Shown one piece after another: positions 26,166 through 34,816 of a stretch of DNA of 64,000 bases. Positions within the stretch are counted from its first letter, which is position 1. Each line of letters begins with the position of its first letter. The notes under the pieces were generated by a model. It saw only the letters and a program-made list of their open reading frames with translations. It did no database searches and had not been told where the DNA came from. The stretch is from Acinetobacter sp. LoGeW2-3. Lineage in GTDB: Bacteria > Pseudomonadota > Gammaproteobacteria > Pseudomonadales > Moraxellaceae. Where the stretch lies: positions 2,542,001-2,606,000 of the forward strand of contig NZ_CP024011.1 of the NCBI RefSeq assembly GCF_002688565.1, given 5' to 3'. Made by a program: the position numbers and the translations under genes.

Positions 26166-26193
26166 GCCTTTCCTCAAGCTGTTGGGGAAAGGC
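26166..26193 (+). terminator. Stem-loop after DAHP synthase 2
   Basis: GCCTTTCC / GGAAAGGC with a 12-base loop, 12 bases after the stop codon. The stem is GC-rich but no T run follows, so it is a weak candidate for intrinsic termination. Confidence 0.4.
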
Positions 26194-26396
26194 AATAGCG
26201 AATGTAACTGAGATGAATAAAGCTTAAAGATTTTCACTCAGTGTATTCTCTAAGTTAAAAATACAAAATAATGATGATTAAAACAATTTAATAGAACTAT
26301 CAAAATAATAATTGATTCAACAATAACAATAATTTTTCAGGATCTGCATCAAGCCATTTTAAGTTGCGAGATAAATATGATCCGAGGGACTTTGAT

Positions 26397-27575
26397 ATGT
26401 ATACACCCGAATTGCTCGATGAAGCACGTAAATTTATGCACCATATGCTGACCAAAGTGGTTGAATATGGCGGCTCAGATCTTTTTATTACTGCTGATTT
26501 TCCGCCGAGTATCAAACAGCAGGGTTTGATGAAGCCTTTTGGTCAGCAGAAACTGGCGGCAGATAAAACCCGCCTGTTTGCCTATGCCTTGATGAATGAT
26601 CGGCAGATCAAAGAATTTGAATCAGTCATGGATTGCAATTTTGGGATCAGTGTACCGGGTGTATCTCGTTTCAGGGTGAATGTCTTTCAGCAACAGCATA
26701 ACGTTGGCATGGTGATCAGGACCATTACTACGGATATTCCAAGTTTTCAGCAATTAGGGCTACCGAATTCGCTGCAACAGGTCGTTATGGAAAAACGCGG
26801 ACTAGTGTTGATCGTGGGCGCAACAGGTGTGGGTAAATCGACTACGCTGGCAGCCATGATTGATCATCGGAATACTTACTCAGAAGGACATATCGTTACC
26901 ATAGAAGATCCGGTGGAATATGTTTATCAGCATAAAAAGTCCATGATTACCCAACGTGAAATTGGTGTAGATTGCATCTCTTGGCATAATGCCCTGATCA
27001 ATACCATGCGTCAGGCTCCGGATGTCATCGTGATTGGTGAAATTCGGGATACTGACAGTATGGAGCAGGCAATTGCCTTTGCGGAATCCGGTCACTTGTG
27101 TTTGGCCACCTTGCATTCTAATAATGCTGATCAGGCTCTGGATCGTATTATCAACTTCTTTCCGGAAGAGCGCCGCAATCAGCTGTTATTGGATTTATCT
27201 GCCAATATGAAAGCTGTGATTTCTCAACGTCTGATTCGTACCGAGGATGGTCAAGGTCGCCGTGCGGCTGTAGAAATTCTGCTGAATACGCCGTTGGTCT
27301 CAGACTTTATCCGTAAAGGAGATTTTTACGAGCTGAAAACCATTATGGCGCGCTCGCGTGAACTGGGCATGCAGACCTTTGATCAGGCACTTTTTGATCT
27401 ATATAACCAGGGTATTATTTCTTATGACGAAGCCTTGCGTAATGCAGATTCGAGTAATGAAATGCGTTTGCAAATTAAATTAAAAAGCAGTCGCATCAAT
27501 CCGGCTCTTCAGGAAGAAGGCAGCAAGATGACGATACTGGAACAGTCTAAAGAAACGACACTCTCTAGAAGCTAA
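26397..27575 (+). CDS. PilT/PilU-family type IV pilus ATPase, copy A
   Basis: Secretion ATPase of about 392 residues acting at the cytoplasmic base of type IV pili, where such motors drive retraction. An N-terminal PAS-like domain (1-110) is followed by the RecA-like domain: Walker A GATGVGKST (about 147-155), Asp box VTIEDPVEYV, Walker B VIVIGEIRD and the His box ATLHSNNADQALDR. The N-terminal GGSDLFITADFPPSIK and the long C-terminus make it PilU-like rather than PilT-like. The start at 26397 follows GAGGG with good spacing; an earlier in-frame TTG at 26364 has no such site. It is closely similar to copy B at 27965 and separated from it by a hairpin terminator. No pilT adjoins. Confidence 0.88.
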   Translation: MYTPELLDEARKFMHHMLTKVVEYGGSDLFITADFPPSIKQQGLMKPFGQQKLAADKTRLFAYALMNDRQIKEFESVMDCNFGISVPGVSRFRVNVFQQQHNVGMVIRTITTDIPSFQQLGLPNSLQQVVMEKRGLVLIVGATGVGKSTTLAAMIDHRNTYSEGHIVTIEDPVEYVYQHKKSMITQREIGVDCISWHNALINTMRQAPDVIVIGEIRDTDSMEQAIAFAESGHLCLATLHSNNADQALDRIINFFPEERRNQLLLDLSANMKAVISQRLIRTEDGQGRRAAVEILLNTPLVSDFIRKGDFYELKTIMARSRELGMQTFDQALFDLYNQGIISYDEALRNADSSNEMRLQIKLKSSRINPALQEEGSKMTILEQSKETTLSRS

Positions 27576-27627
27576 GCTATAGCATTTTGATAAAAAAATG
27601 AAGTTTAGTTAATGATGTATTCTCTGT

Positions 27628-27659
27628 GGTGGCTTAAAGCTCGCCAAGCTTTAGCCACC
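27628..27659 (+). terminator. Stem-loop terminator between the two pilus ATPase genes
   Basis: Arms GGTGGC-T-TAAAGCT and AGCTTTA-GCCACC form a 13-bp stem with one bulged T and a 5-base loop. A T-rich tract follows a few bases later. Confidence 0.6.
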
Positions 27660-27964
27660 CATGTTTTTAATTTTCTTTCTAAAAATAAAACCCATCTTGA
27701 TTCGCTTGAATGAATTCCTCATTCTTTTTTCAAAAATATGAAATCAAATTATTTTTATAGTTAAAAATAGATTCTAGATACATCTAGATCATTACCCTTT
27801 ATTTTTATTTTCTTTGAATCAGGTCACAGAATGCTTTTAAAAATTAATCTTTATAAATCAAATCTATTTGAGCCTTTTGCAAAAACGCTGCACAATAAAA
27901 ATCAAAATTTATAGGCATGAATCTGTTTTGAAGATTCATACAGTTGTGCATTGCAGGGGGAAAC
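27660..27964. other. Gene-free stretch before PilU-like copy B
   Basis: About 300 bases of A+T-rich sequence. No coding frame was seen. It presumably carries an independent promoter for copy B, since copy A ends in a stem-loop. Confidence 0.5.
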
Positions 27965-29167
27965 ATGTTCACGGCAGAGTTATTAGAAGAAGCACGTAAA
28001 TTTATGCACCATATGTTGACCAAAGTGGTTGAATATGGTGGTTCAGACTTGTTCATTACCGCGGACTTTCCACCTAGTATTAAACATCAGGGCTTAATGA
28101 AGCCTTTTGGGCAACAGGAACTTACCCCAGAGAAAACCAAACTGTTTGCTTATGCGTTAATGAATGAAAAGCAGCGTAAGGAATATGAAACCGAACTGGA
28201 ATGTAACTTTGCCATTACCGTACCGGGAGTTTCACGTTTCCGTGTCAACGTGTTCCAGCAGCAGCTGAATGTTGGCATGGTCATTCGTACCATTACCGCA
28301 GAAATTCCAAATTTCCAGAAACTAAAATTACCAGAATCGCTCAAGCATGTGATTATGGAAAAACGCGGTTTGGTACTGGTGGTAGGCGGTACAGGTTCAG
28401 GTAAGTCAACCTCACTGGCTGCGTTGATCGATTATCGTAATGAAAACTCTGCTGGGCATATCATTACTGTAGAAGACCCGGTGGAATATGTACATAAACA
28501 TAAGAAATCGATGATCACGCATCGCGAAGTCGGTGTAGATAGCCATTCCTGGCACAATGCTTTAAAAAATACCTTGCGTCAGGCACCAGATGTAATTCTG
28601 ATTGGTGAGATTCGTGATACCGAAACCATGGAACATGCGATTGCTTTTGCTGAAACTGGGCATTTATGTTTGGGTACGCTGCATTCCAATAATGCCAACC
28701 AGACACTGGACCGCATTATTAACTTTTTCCCGGAAGAACGCCGTAACCAGTTGCTCATGGATCTGTCTTCCAATATGAAAGCGATTGTCTCTCAACGATT
28801 GATCCGAACGGAAGATGGCAAGGGACGTCGTGCCGCAGTCGAGATCATGCTGAATACGCCGTTGGTATCTGACCTGATTTTGAAAGGCGATTTCCATGAG
28901 CTGAAAGCGATTATGGGCAAATCACGTGAACTCGGAATGCAGACTTTTGACCAGGCCTTATTTGATCTGTATAACGAAGGTGCGATTTCTTATGAAGAAG
29001 CATTGCGTAATGCTGACTCGACCAATGAATTACGTCTGCAAATCAAACTGAAAAGTTCTCGTGCCAATGCAGCCGCGAATAATACAGCAACTGCATTTAG
29101 CATGGTTGAAGAGAAAAAGCCGGATGATGAAACTGACGAAGATAAAAGTACAGCAGAACAAGCTTAA
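27965..29167 (+). CDS. PilT/PilU-family type IV pilus ATPase, copy B
   Basis: A 400-residue paralogue of copy A, nearly collinear from FTAELLEEARKFMHHML onward. Walker A here is the canonical GGTGSGKST; the Asp box (VTVEDPVEYV), Walker B (VILIGEIRD) and His box (GTLHSNNANQTLDR) are intact. The C-terminal 40 residues (from KSSRANAA) are variable, Ala- and Glu-rich, and longer than in copy A. The start at 27965 has a strong AGGGGG site; the frame opens 21 bases earlier without one. Both copies look functional. Copy B is the more canonical PilU by its P-loop. A terminator follows and is shared with the convergent MFS gene. Confidence 0.9.
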   Translation: MFTAELLEEARKFMHHMLTKVVEYGGSDLFITADFPPSIKHQGLMKPFGQQELTPEKTKLFAYALMNEKQRKEYETELECNFAITVPGVSRFRVNVFQQQLNVGMVIRTITAEIPNFQKLKLPESLKHVIMEKRGLVLVVGGTGSGKSTSLAALIDYRNENSAGHIITVEDPVEYVHKHKKSMITHREVGVDSHSWHNALKNTLRQAPDVILIGEIRDTETMEHAIAFAETGHLCLGTLHSNNANQTLDRIINFFPEERRNQLLMDLSSNMKAIVSQRLIRTEDGKGRRAAVEIMLNTPLVSDLILKGDFHELKAIMGKSRELGMQTFDQALFDLYNEGAISYEEALRNADSTNELRLQIKLKSSRANAAANNTATAFSMVEEKKPDDETDEDKSTAEQA

Positions 29168-29188
29168 TAAATCTTCGAAGTGCTAAAT

Positions 29189-29220
29189 AAAAAACCGACA
29201 TGAAATGATGTCGGTTTTTT
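29189..29220. terminator. Bidirectional terminator between pilU-like copy B and an MFS gene
   Basis: A perfect 13-bp stem (AAAAAACCGACAT / ATGTCGGTTTTTT) with a 6-base loop. The A-rich and T-rich arms let it stop transcription from both converging genes. Confidence 0.9.
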
Positions 29221-29229
29221 ATTGCAGGA

Positions 29230-30408
29230 TTAAGCCAAAACAGTTTTATGTTGAACCACGAATTTAAAATACAGCAGACTTAAGGCGGTTAAAACTGCAC
29301 AAATAATAAAAGCGAAACTAAAGCTTTGCTGGGCAATCATCATCCCAACCACCAAGGAGCCAATCGCAATTCCAATATCATAACAGGTATAGAAAGTTGA
29401 CGTCGCATAGCCGATTCGGTGTTTAGGCGCACGCTGAATGGCAAGAGTTTGCAGACAAGGCTGAGCACTACCAAAACCCAATCCAATCAGCACCGCTGCC
29501 AGCATAAAACCAGTCAATGTATGAATCTGACTTAAGACCAGTAAACCCATACTAAAAGTGAAAATAGCAGGATAAATCACATATTGTGGACCTTTACGGT
29601 CATAAATTTTCCCAGTAATCGGACGTAAGCTCATCATGGAAATGGCAAAGACTACAAAAAATAAGCCTGCGTACTGCATCAGATGAATCGTGCTGGCAAA
29701 AGGCGCGATAAAGGACATGATGCTGGCATAAGAGAAGGAAATCATCATGACCATCAAGGCAACAGTCAGAGATTTTTTTTCAACAAAATCACTTAAGCCC
29801 AGTTTAGACTTTTCAGCTTCTCTGACAGGTTGCTTGACTTCCTGAACCGGAATTAGAAAGCAGAAGATATAACCAATAAAGATCATGGCTACAAGTACAG
29901 CAGTTACCATGGTATAGCTTAAATAAGGAATTAACCCTAAGCCAATCAGTGGTCCAAGTACAATGCCGAGATTCACCGACATAGCATAATAACCCATGCC
30001 TTCACCACGGCGACTGTCTGGAATAAACTGGTTTACCACTGGAACACAGACGGTAGTGAGAATACTAAACCAGACCCCATGCATTAAACGCAGCACATAT
30101 AAACTGGTCATGTTGCTAATAAATAAATAGCCAAAAGCGATGAAACAGAACATGGTTGCCGAGATAATTAAAGTACGGCGCTGTCCAAATTTTTCAATAA
30201 TCAAGCCACTGAATGGGCGGATCACAATAGCTGAAACCATAAAGAGTGTCAGGGTTAAACCGGCTTCTGTTACAGTGCCACCAAGTTCTTTCAGGATATA
30301 AATCGGTAAAATTGTGGTTTGAGCAAAATAAAAAATGAATAAAAACATATTATTTGCCAGACAAAGCAAAAACGGCTTCGTCCACAACGGCATTACTGTT
30401 GCGTTCAT
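29230..30408 (-). CDS. Major facilitator superfamily transporter
   Basis: A 392-residue protein with about twelve hydrophobic helices and a hydrophilic loop around residues 190-207 (VQEVKQPVREAEKSKLG). MFS marks include RPFSGLIIEKFGQRRT after TM2 (motif A), RLMHGVWFSILTTVCVP in TM4 and RRGEGMGYYAMSVNLGIVLGP in TM5. It shares the last segment and overall layout with the MarR-linked transporter at 7173-8375, so the two are paralogues of one exporter subfamily. The substrate is unknown. It is monocistronic, convergent with pilU-like copy B, with no regulator next to it. Confidence 0.87.
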   Translation of the reverse strand: MNATVMPLWTKPFLLCLANNMFLFIFYFAQTTILPIYILKELGGTVTEAGLTLTLFMVSAIVIRPFSGLIIEKFGQRRTLIISATMFCFIAFGYLFISNMTSLYVLRLMHGVWFSILTTVCVPVVNQFIPDSRRGEGMGYYAMSVNLGIVLGPLIGLGLIPYLSYTMVTAVLVAMIFIGYIFCFLIPVQEVKQPVREAEKSKLGLSDFVEKKSLTVALMVMMISFSYASIMSFIAPFASTIHLMQYAGLFFVVFAISMMSLRPITGKIYDRKGPQYVIYPAIFTFSMGLLVLSQIHTLTGFMLAAVLIGLGFGSAQPCLQTLAIQRAPKHRIGYATSTFYTCYDIGIAIGSLVVGMMIAQQSFSFAFIICAVLTALSLLYFKFVVQHKTVLA

Positions 30409-30596
30409 AGTTGTCCTAAATTTTTAATGTGAGACGCTAGGCCAAAATCAGTATTTTTTTTATGGAGTATGCTGAATCTATGTTCAGCATCGAAGCGCGT
30501 CACGATGACTATATGGGAGAATATGTGAATAATACAATAAAATCGAATGAATGTGGCGTCATTTTAATCTGTATGAGGTCTTAAAAATTCAGATAT

Positions 30597-30621
30597 AAAA
30601 AAATCAGCCCGCAGGCTGATT
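30597..30621 (-). terminator. Rho-independent terminator of gcvH
   Basis: On the minus strand AATCAGCC / GGCTGATT with a 4-base loop is followed by a run of seven T (plus-strand A 30597-30603). Confidence 0.85.
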
Positions 30622-30638
30622 CTTAAAAACAGGTTAAA

Positions 30639-31013
30639 TTATAGACCTGCTTCATAGTCGGTATTGCTTAACAGTTTTTCAACATCAGCGATATTGTCTG
30701 GCTTGATTTTGTAGATCCAGCCTTTGCCATACGGATCGTCATTAATGAAATCTGGGTCATCTTCAAGTGCAGGGTTGATTTCAACCACGATACCCGAAAC
30801 AGGTGCATGGATGTCTGATGCTGTTTTTACAGATTCAACAACACCTGCTTGCTGACCTGCGGTCACGTGTGAATCAAGATCTGGCGCTTCAACATAGACC
30901 AGGTCACCTAAAGCATCCTGTGCATGGTCAGAAATACCAGTCACCACAAGATCACCCTCAATGCGTACCCATTCATGTGTACTTGCGTACTTTAATTCTG
31001 AAGGATGATTCAT
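30639..31013 (-). CDS. gcvH: Glycine cleavage system H protein
   Basis: A 124-residue lipoyl carrier that shuttles the aminomethyl group between the P, T and L proteins of glycine cleavage; it may also donate lipoyl groups. The lipoylation site is the Lys in [16 protein letters not shown] (about residue 64). [31 protein letters not shown] at the N-terminus and [14 protein letters not shown] near the C-terminus are family marks. Length matches the family. No gcvT or gcvP gene lies in the window, so gcvH is separate from the rest of the system here. It has a good AAGGAG-type site and a strong terminator. No glycine riboswitch pattern is visible in the short leader. Confidence 0.95.
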   Translation of the reverse strand: MNHPSELKYASTHEWVRIEGDLVVTGISDHAQDALGDLVYVEAPDLDSHVTAGQQAGVVESVKTASDIHAPVSGIVVEINPALEDDPDFINDDPYGKGWIYKIKPDNIADVEKLLSNTDYEAGL

Positions 31014-31085
31014 TGATAACTCCTTAAATCGCTTAGGTTCATTTTTGACATGATTTATACATTCTTTTGCTGCAAAACAAAAGGC

Positions 31086-32114
31086 TTATAGGTATGGATC
31101 TTTACGCCAGTTGCTTGGACTACGACCACTCCAGCGTTTAAAGGCACGACTGAAGTTGGCGACATCACTATAACCGAGCTCATCGGCAATCTGTTCCAGC
31201 GTGAAATCAGTTCGTGAAAGCAGGGAAGTCGCATGTCGATAACGCACCTCATCCACCAAGGTAGAGAAAGAAGTACCTTCAGCCGCCAGCTGACGTTTCA
31301 GAGTACGATCAGACATATGCAGACGGTCTGCGACGGCTTCAATACTGAGATAATGCTGTTCTGAATTGGTTAGAATATCCCGCACACGCATGGCAATACG
31401 ATGGCGTTCACCCAAGGCAGAAAGTTCAGCTTCACATTGGTTAATCGCAATTTGGCTGGCAATCGGGTCAGCATGTACCAGCTTGTTCATCAGATAGCTT
31501 TTATCAAAGCTGAGTAACAGATGGGGCTGTTCAAAACGGAACTGATGGGTGGGAAACTTCGCCATAAAGCGTTCAAAGCCTTCCGGCTTTTTAAAATCGA
31601 AGTCGACTTCACCAGTTGCATCACTAATTCCAGTAATGGCTTTGGCCATACTGATCAGTCCAATCATCAGAGCAATCGAAATTTCTGTACGCAGCGGTTC
31701 CATCTGAATATCAGTTTGCAGCTGTACCGTTGCCTTGACCCCAAAAGTCGAGAAAAACAGTTGCAGGAATGGCAAGCGCAGCTGGATAAAACGGTTCGCC
31801 AATACCAAAGCTTCAGTAATATTGTTTGCCGTCATGATGGCATAGCCAATAAAGCCATGAATAGAAATACGCATCTGTGTACCCAGGTGATAGCCCAAGG
31901 TGGGTTCACCAGTCAGCTTGAGTGCGTGCTTGACCATATCATTGGCAATGACGGTAGGAATGCGGAACTCAGGATCTGCCAACTGTTCACTGGTCAGTCC
32001 AAAAGGTTTGAATAGCGACTCATCGTTATAGCCCCAGCGGGAGATAACGTCGAGAAGCAAAAGGCCATAAACGCCGGGGATGCCTTGGTCTTGGCGTGGA
32101 GCAATCATCTTCAT
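31086..32114 (-). CDS. AraC-family regulator with N-terminal ligand-binding domain (OruR-like)
   Basis: About 342 residues. The N-terminal two thirds (SRWGYNDESLFKPFGLTSEQL...GYAIMTANNITEALVLANRFIQ) is the Arabinose_bd domain typical of the OruR/ArgR-type AraC branch. The C-terminal 100 residues hold the double helix-turn-helix (SIEAVADRLHMSDRTLKRQLAAEGTSFSTLVDEVRYRHA, then IADELGYSDVANFSRAFKRWSGRSPSNWR). The start at 32114 (MKMIAPRQ) has GGA eight bases upstream; the frame opens at a TTG at 32138. Members of this branch sense amino acids, lipids or alkanes. The target is unknown: the gene lies alone between gcvH and the MaoC gene, all on the minus strand. Confidence 0.87.
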   Translation of the reverse strand: MKMIAPRQDQGIPGVYGLLLLDVISRWGYNDESLFKPFGLTSEQLADPEFRIPTVIANDMVKHALKLTGEPTLGYHLGTQMRISIHGFIGYAIMTANNITEALVLANRFIQLRLPFLQLFFSTFGVKATVQLQTDIQMEPLRTEISIALMIGLISMAKAITGISDATGEVDFDFKKPEGFERFMAKFPTHQFRFEQPHLLLSFDKSYLMNKLVHADPIASQIAINQCEAELSALGERHRIAMRVRDILTNSEQHYLSIEAVADRLHMSDRTLKRQLAAEGTSFSTLVDEVRYRHATSLLSRTDFTLEQIADELGYSDVANFSRAFKRWSGRSPSNWRKDPYL

Positions 32115-32266
32115 GCGCGATCCGTTGCACTCAGTCAAATTTTTTCTATTTATTTGCCCATATTGGCATGAAACAGCCAGTTTTATCTTTAAAATTGTTG
32201 GACAAAATGCTGAGCCTTACCCAAACACTTCAAGCAGATTAGCCTGAAATGTGGGTGAAAATCAAA

Positions 32267-32716
32267 CTAAACTGCTGTAAATTCTTGCTTAAATACTAAA
32301 ATATTGGTCGTCGAATTAAATAGAACCTGATCTTTCTGGTTCAATGCCTGAGTTTCATAACGAACAATGCCACGATCTGGTTTACGCTGTGAAGGTTTAA
32401 TGTCTGTAATGGTGACAATGACCCGAATCTCATCATCAGGACGGGTTGGACAAGGCCAACGTACGTGTGAATCTGTACCAACCAGGCCATAGGCAATCGG
32501 AAAACATTCACTCCATAAACGCATCACCACCGCAGCAGTATGCCAGCCACTTGCTGCCAGACCTTTAAAGATGGGATGTTTTTGTGCCTGCTGTGCATCA
32601 GTATGAAAGGTTTGGGGGTCAAATTTTTCAGCAAACTGTAAAATTTCTGCCTCAGTCATACGATAACTACGGCTTTTAAACTCATCACCAATCTTCAGGT
32701 CTTCCAGATATAACAT
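32267..32716 (-). CDS. MaoC family dehydratase/hydratase
   Basis: A 149-residue hot-dog-fold protein. AEKFDPQTFHTDAQQA followed by GLAASGWHT (about residues 30-60) is the hydratase-2 motif with catalytic Asp and His, as in R-specific enoyl-CoA hydratases and MaoC proteins. The remaining strands (DEIRVIVTITDIKPS, RGIVRYETQALNQ) fit the single hot-dog. It could hydrate an enoyl-CoA from fatty-acid or aromatic catabolism; the substrate is not readable. It starts only 3 bases after the stop of the ABC exporter gene, so the two are co-transcribed, although no functional link is obvious. Confidence 0.87.
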   Translation of the reverse strand: MLYLEDLKIGDEFKSRSYRMTEAEILQFAEKFDPQTFHTDAQQAQKHPIFKGLAASGWHTAAVVMRLWSECFPIAYGLVGTDSHVRWPCPTRPDDEIRVIVTITDIKPSQRKPDRGIVRYETQALNQKDQVLFNSTTNILVFKQEFTAV

Positions 32717-32719
32717 GTT

Positions 32720-34564
32720 CTATCCTTGTTCTTTTGTATCGTGTTCCATTAAAAATCCGCCAGTCTGACGCTGCCAGAGATGCGCATAAATTCTATTTAA
32801 TGCTACCAATTCGTCATGCGTACCTTGCTCGACGATCTTGCCTTGATCCAGCACAATCAATCGGTCCATTTGTGCAATGGTAGAAAGACGATGTGCGATT
32901 GCAATGACAGTCTTGCCTTTCATCAGCTCATCCAAACTGCTCTGAATCGCGGCTTCAACTTCTGAATCCAGCGCGCTGGTCGCTTCATCCAGAATTAAAA
33001 TCGGTGCATCTTTCAGGAAGACACGGGCAATCGCAATACGCTGACGCTGACCACCAGACAGCTTCACGCCGCGTTCGCCAACGTAGGCATCATAGCCACG
33101 TTTGCCACGCAGATCGCTGAGTTGTGGAATGAATTCTTCTGCCTCAGCTTTACGCACTGCTGCAAACATTTCTTCATCGGTCGCACTTGGACGGCCATAT
33201 TTAATGTTTTCAGCCACACTACGATGCAGCAGTGACGTGTCCTGCGTCACCATGGCAATATTCTTGCGCAGGCTATCTTGAGTCACATCTTCAATATTTT
33301 GCCCATCGATTAAAATACGACCTTGGTCAATACGATAGAAATTCAGCAAGAGTTGAATTAGGGTGGATTTACCCGCACCGGAACGACCCACCACACCGAT
33401 TTTTTCGCCCGGTCGAATGGTCAGGTTCAAGCCATCAATTACATTTTTATCATTATAGGCAAAGCTGACATTATCAAACTTGATTTCGCCTCGTTGCAAT
33501 TGCAGTTCTTTGGCATCCGGTTTGTCCTGAATCGAAATGGATTTACCCAAAGTGCCCATACCATCTTGAATAGTTCCGACATTTTCAAAAAGTTGCGAGG
33601 TCTGCCACATCAGGAATTCAGCAATACTGTTCAGTTTCAGAACCATCGCCGTAGTTGCAGCAATAATCCCGAGCTGGGCTTGACCTTCCATCCATAGCCA
33701 GATTGCTGTGCCTAATACGCCACCATATAGTACGACACTGAGCAATAGAATACTGATTTCATACTGCGCACCCAGTCGCATCTGTTTATAGACCGTGACC
33801 ATAAACTCTTGCATAGAGGCTTTGGCATACTGGCTTTCACGACCTGCATGGGCAAACAGTTTGACGGTCTGAATATTGGTATAGGCATCAGTCACGCGAC
33901 CAGTCATTACCGCACGGGCATCGGCCTGTTGATGAGAGATTTTGCTCAGTCGTGGAATAAAATAGCTGGCTGCAATAATAAATAGTACAAGCCAAACCAT
34001 GAGCGGAATAATCAGATAGGCAGAAATTGAACCGAGTACGACATTAATGGTAATGAAGTAAATCACTACATAAGCCAGCATATCGCCAAGAATGACCCAG
34101 AATTCACGGATCGCCAGTGAGGTTTGCATGACCTTAGCCGATAAACGGCCGGCAAAGTCATTATGGAAGAAATCCAGACTTTGTTTAAGCAGCAGATTAT
34201 GGAAACGCCAGCGCAGACGCATCGGGAAGTTGCTGTATAAAATTTGATGCTTGATTAAAGACTGGGCACTGGCAAAGAAGATATTCGCCAGTAAGACCAC
34301 TGCAAGTAGGGTCAGATTGGTCGTGTGTTGTTCCAGAAAAGTTTCCGGCTGGCTTTGGCTGAGCCAATTCACCAGATCACCAATTTTGGAATATAACAAG
34401 GCTTCAAAACTGGCTGCACCTGCAGTACACAGTACAAGAATCAACAGATAACGGCGTACGCCATAAGCCGCCTGCCAGACAAAGGGGAAAAACTTGGTGG
34501 GCAAGGGTTGGTTCAGGTTTTTGGTCGGATAGGGATCCACCAGCCGTTCAAGCCATCGAAACAT
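32720..34564 (-). CDS. ABC transporter, fused permease and ATP-binding protein (MsbA-like exporter half)
   Basis: A 614-residue type IV ABC exporter subunit acting as a dimer in the inner membrane. The transmembrane domain (about residues 35-330) has six hydrophobic helices. The nucleotide-binding domain follows: VVGRSGAGKSTL (Walker A), Q-loop VTQDTSLLHRSV, signature LSGGQRQRIAIARV, ILILDEATSAL (Walker B with catalytic Glu) and IAHRLST (switch His). Family members move lipids, peptides or drugs; the substrate is unknown and this is not likely the essential msbA, since it lacks an lpxK neighbour. It leads a two-gene operon with the MaoC protein. Confidence 0.9.
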   Translation of the reverse strand: MFRWLERLVDPYPTKNLNQPLPTKFFPFVWQAAYGVRRYLLILVLCTAGAASFEALLYSKIGDLVNWLSQSQPETFLEQHTTNLTLLAVVLLANIFFASAQSLIKHQILYSNFPMRLRWRFHNLLLKQSLDFFHNDFAGRLSAKVMQTSLAIREFWVILGDMLAYVVIYFITINVVLGSISAYLIIPLMVWLVLFIIAASYFIPRLSKISHQQADARAVMTGRVTDAYTNIQTVKLFAHAGRESQYAKASMQEFMVTVYKQMRLGAQYEISILLLSVVLYGGVLGTAIWLWMEGQAQLGIIAATTAMVLKLNSIAEFLMWQTSQLFENVGTIQDGMGTLGKSISIQDKPDAKELQLQRGEIKFDNVSFAYNDKNVIDGLNLTIRPGEKIGVVGRSGAGKSTLIQLLLNFYRIDQGRILIDGQNIEDVTQDSLRKNIAMVTQDTSLLHRSVAENIKYGRPSATDEEMFAAVRKAEAEEFIPQLSDLRGKRGYDAYVGERGVKLSGGQRQRIAIARVFLKDAPILILDEATSALDSEVEAAIQSSLDELMKGKTVIAIAHRLSTIAQMDRLIVLDQGKIVEQGTHDELVALNRIYAHLWQRQTGGFLMEHDTKEQG

Positions 34565-34765
34565 TTGTGTACTCTTTTATCATGCATTTTGCTTTTCACG
34601 GATTATAAAGGATTCTGTTTTTATAAGCCTGAAATAAGGTGAAATTGCCACAAAATGATTAACTAAATCAAACTTTAGGTTGCAAACCCTAAAACCTGGA
34701 AAAGTTAATGTTGTTTGGATAGAAATCTTAATAAGATATTGAAACGGCTTAATAGAGAGCCCAGT

Positions 34766-34797
34766 AAAAAGCCTGAAATGACACAATATTTCAGGCT
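34766..34797 (-). terminator. Rho-independent terminator of the mechanosensitive channel gene
   Basis: AGCCTGAAAT / ATTTCAGGCT, 10-bp perfect stem with an 8-base loop, followed on the minus strand by a short T run (plus-strand A 34766-34770). Confidence 0.82.
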
Positions 34798-34816
34798 CAG
34801 ATTAGGCAAGTTTAGA

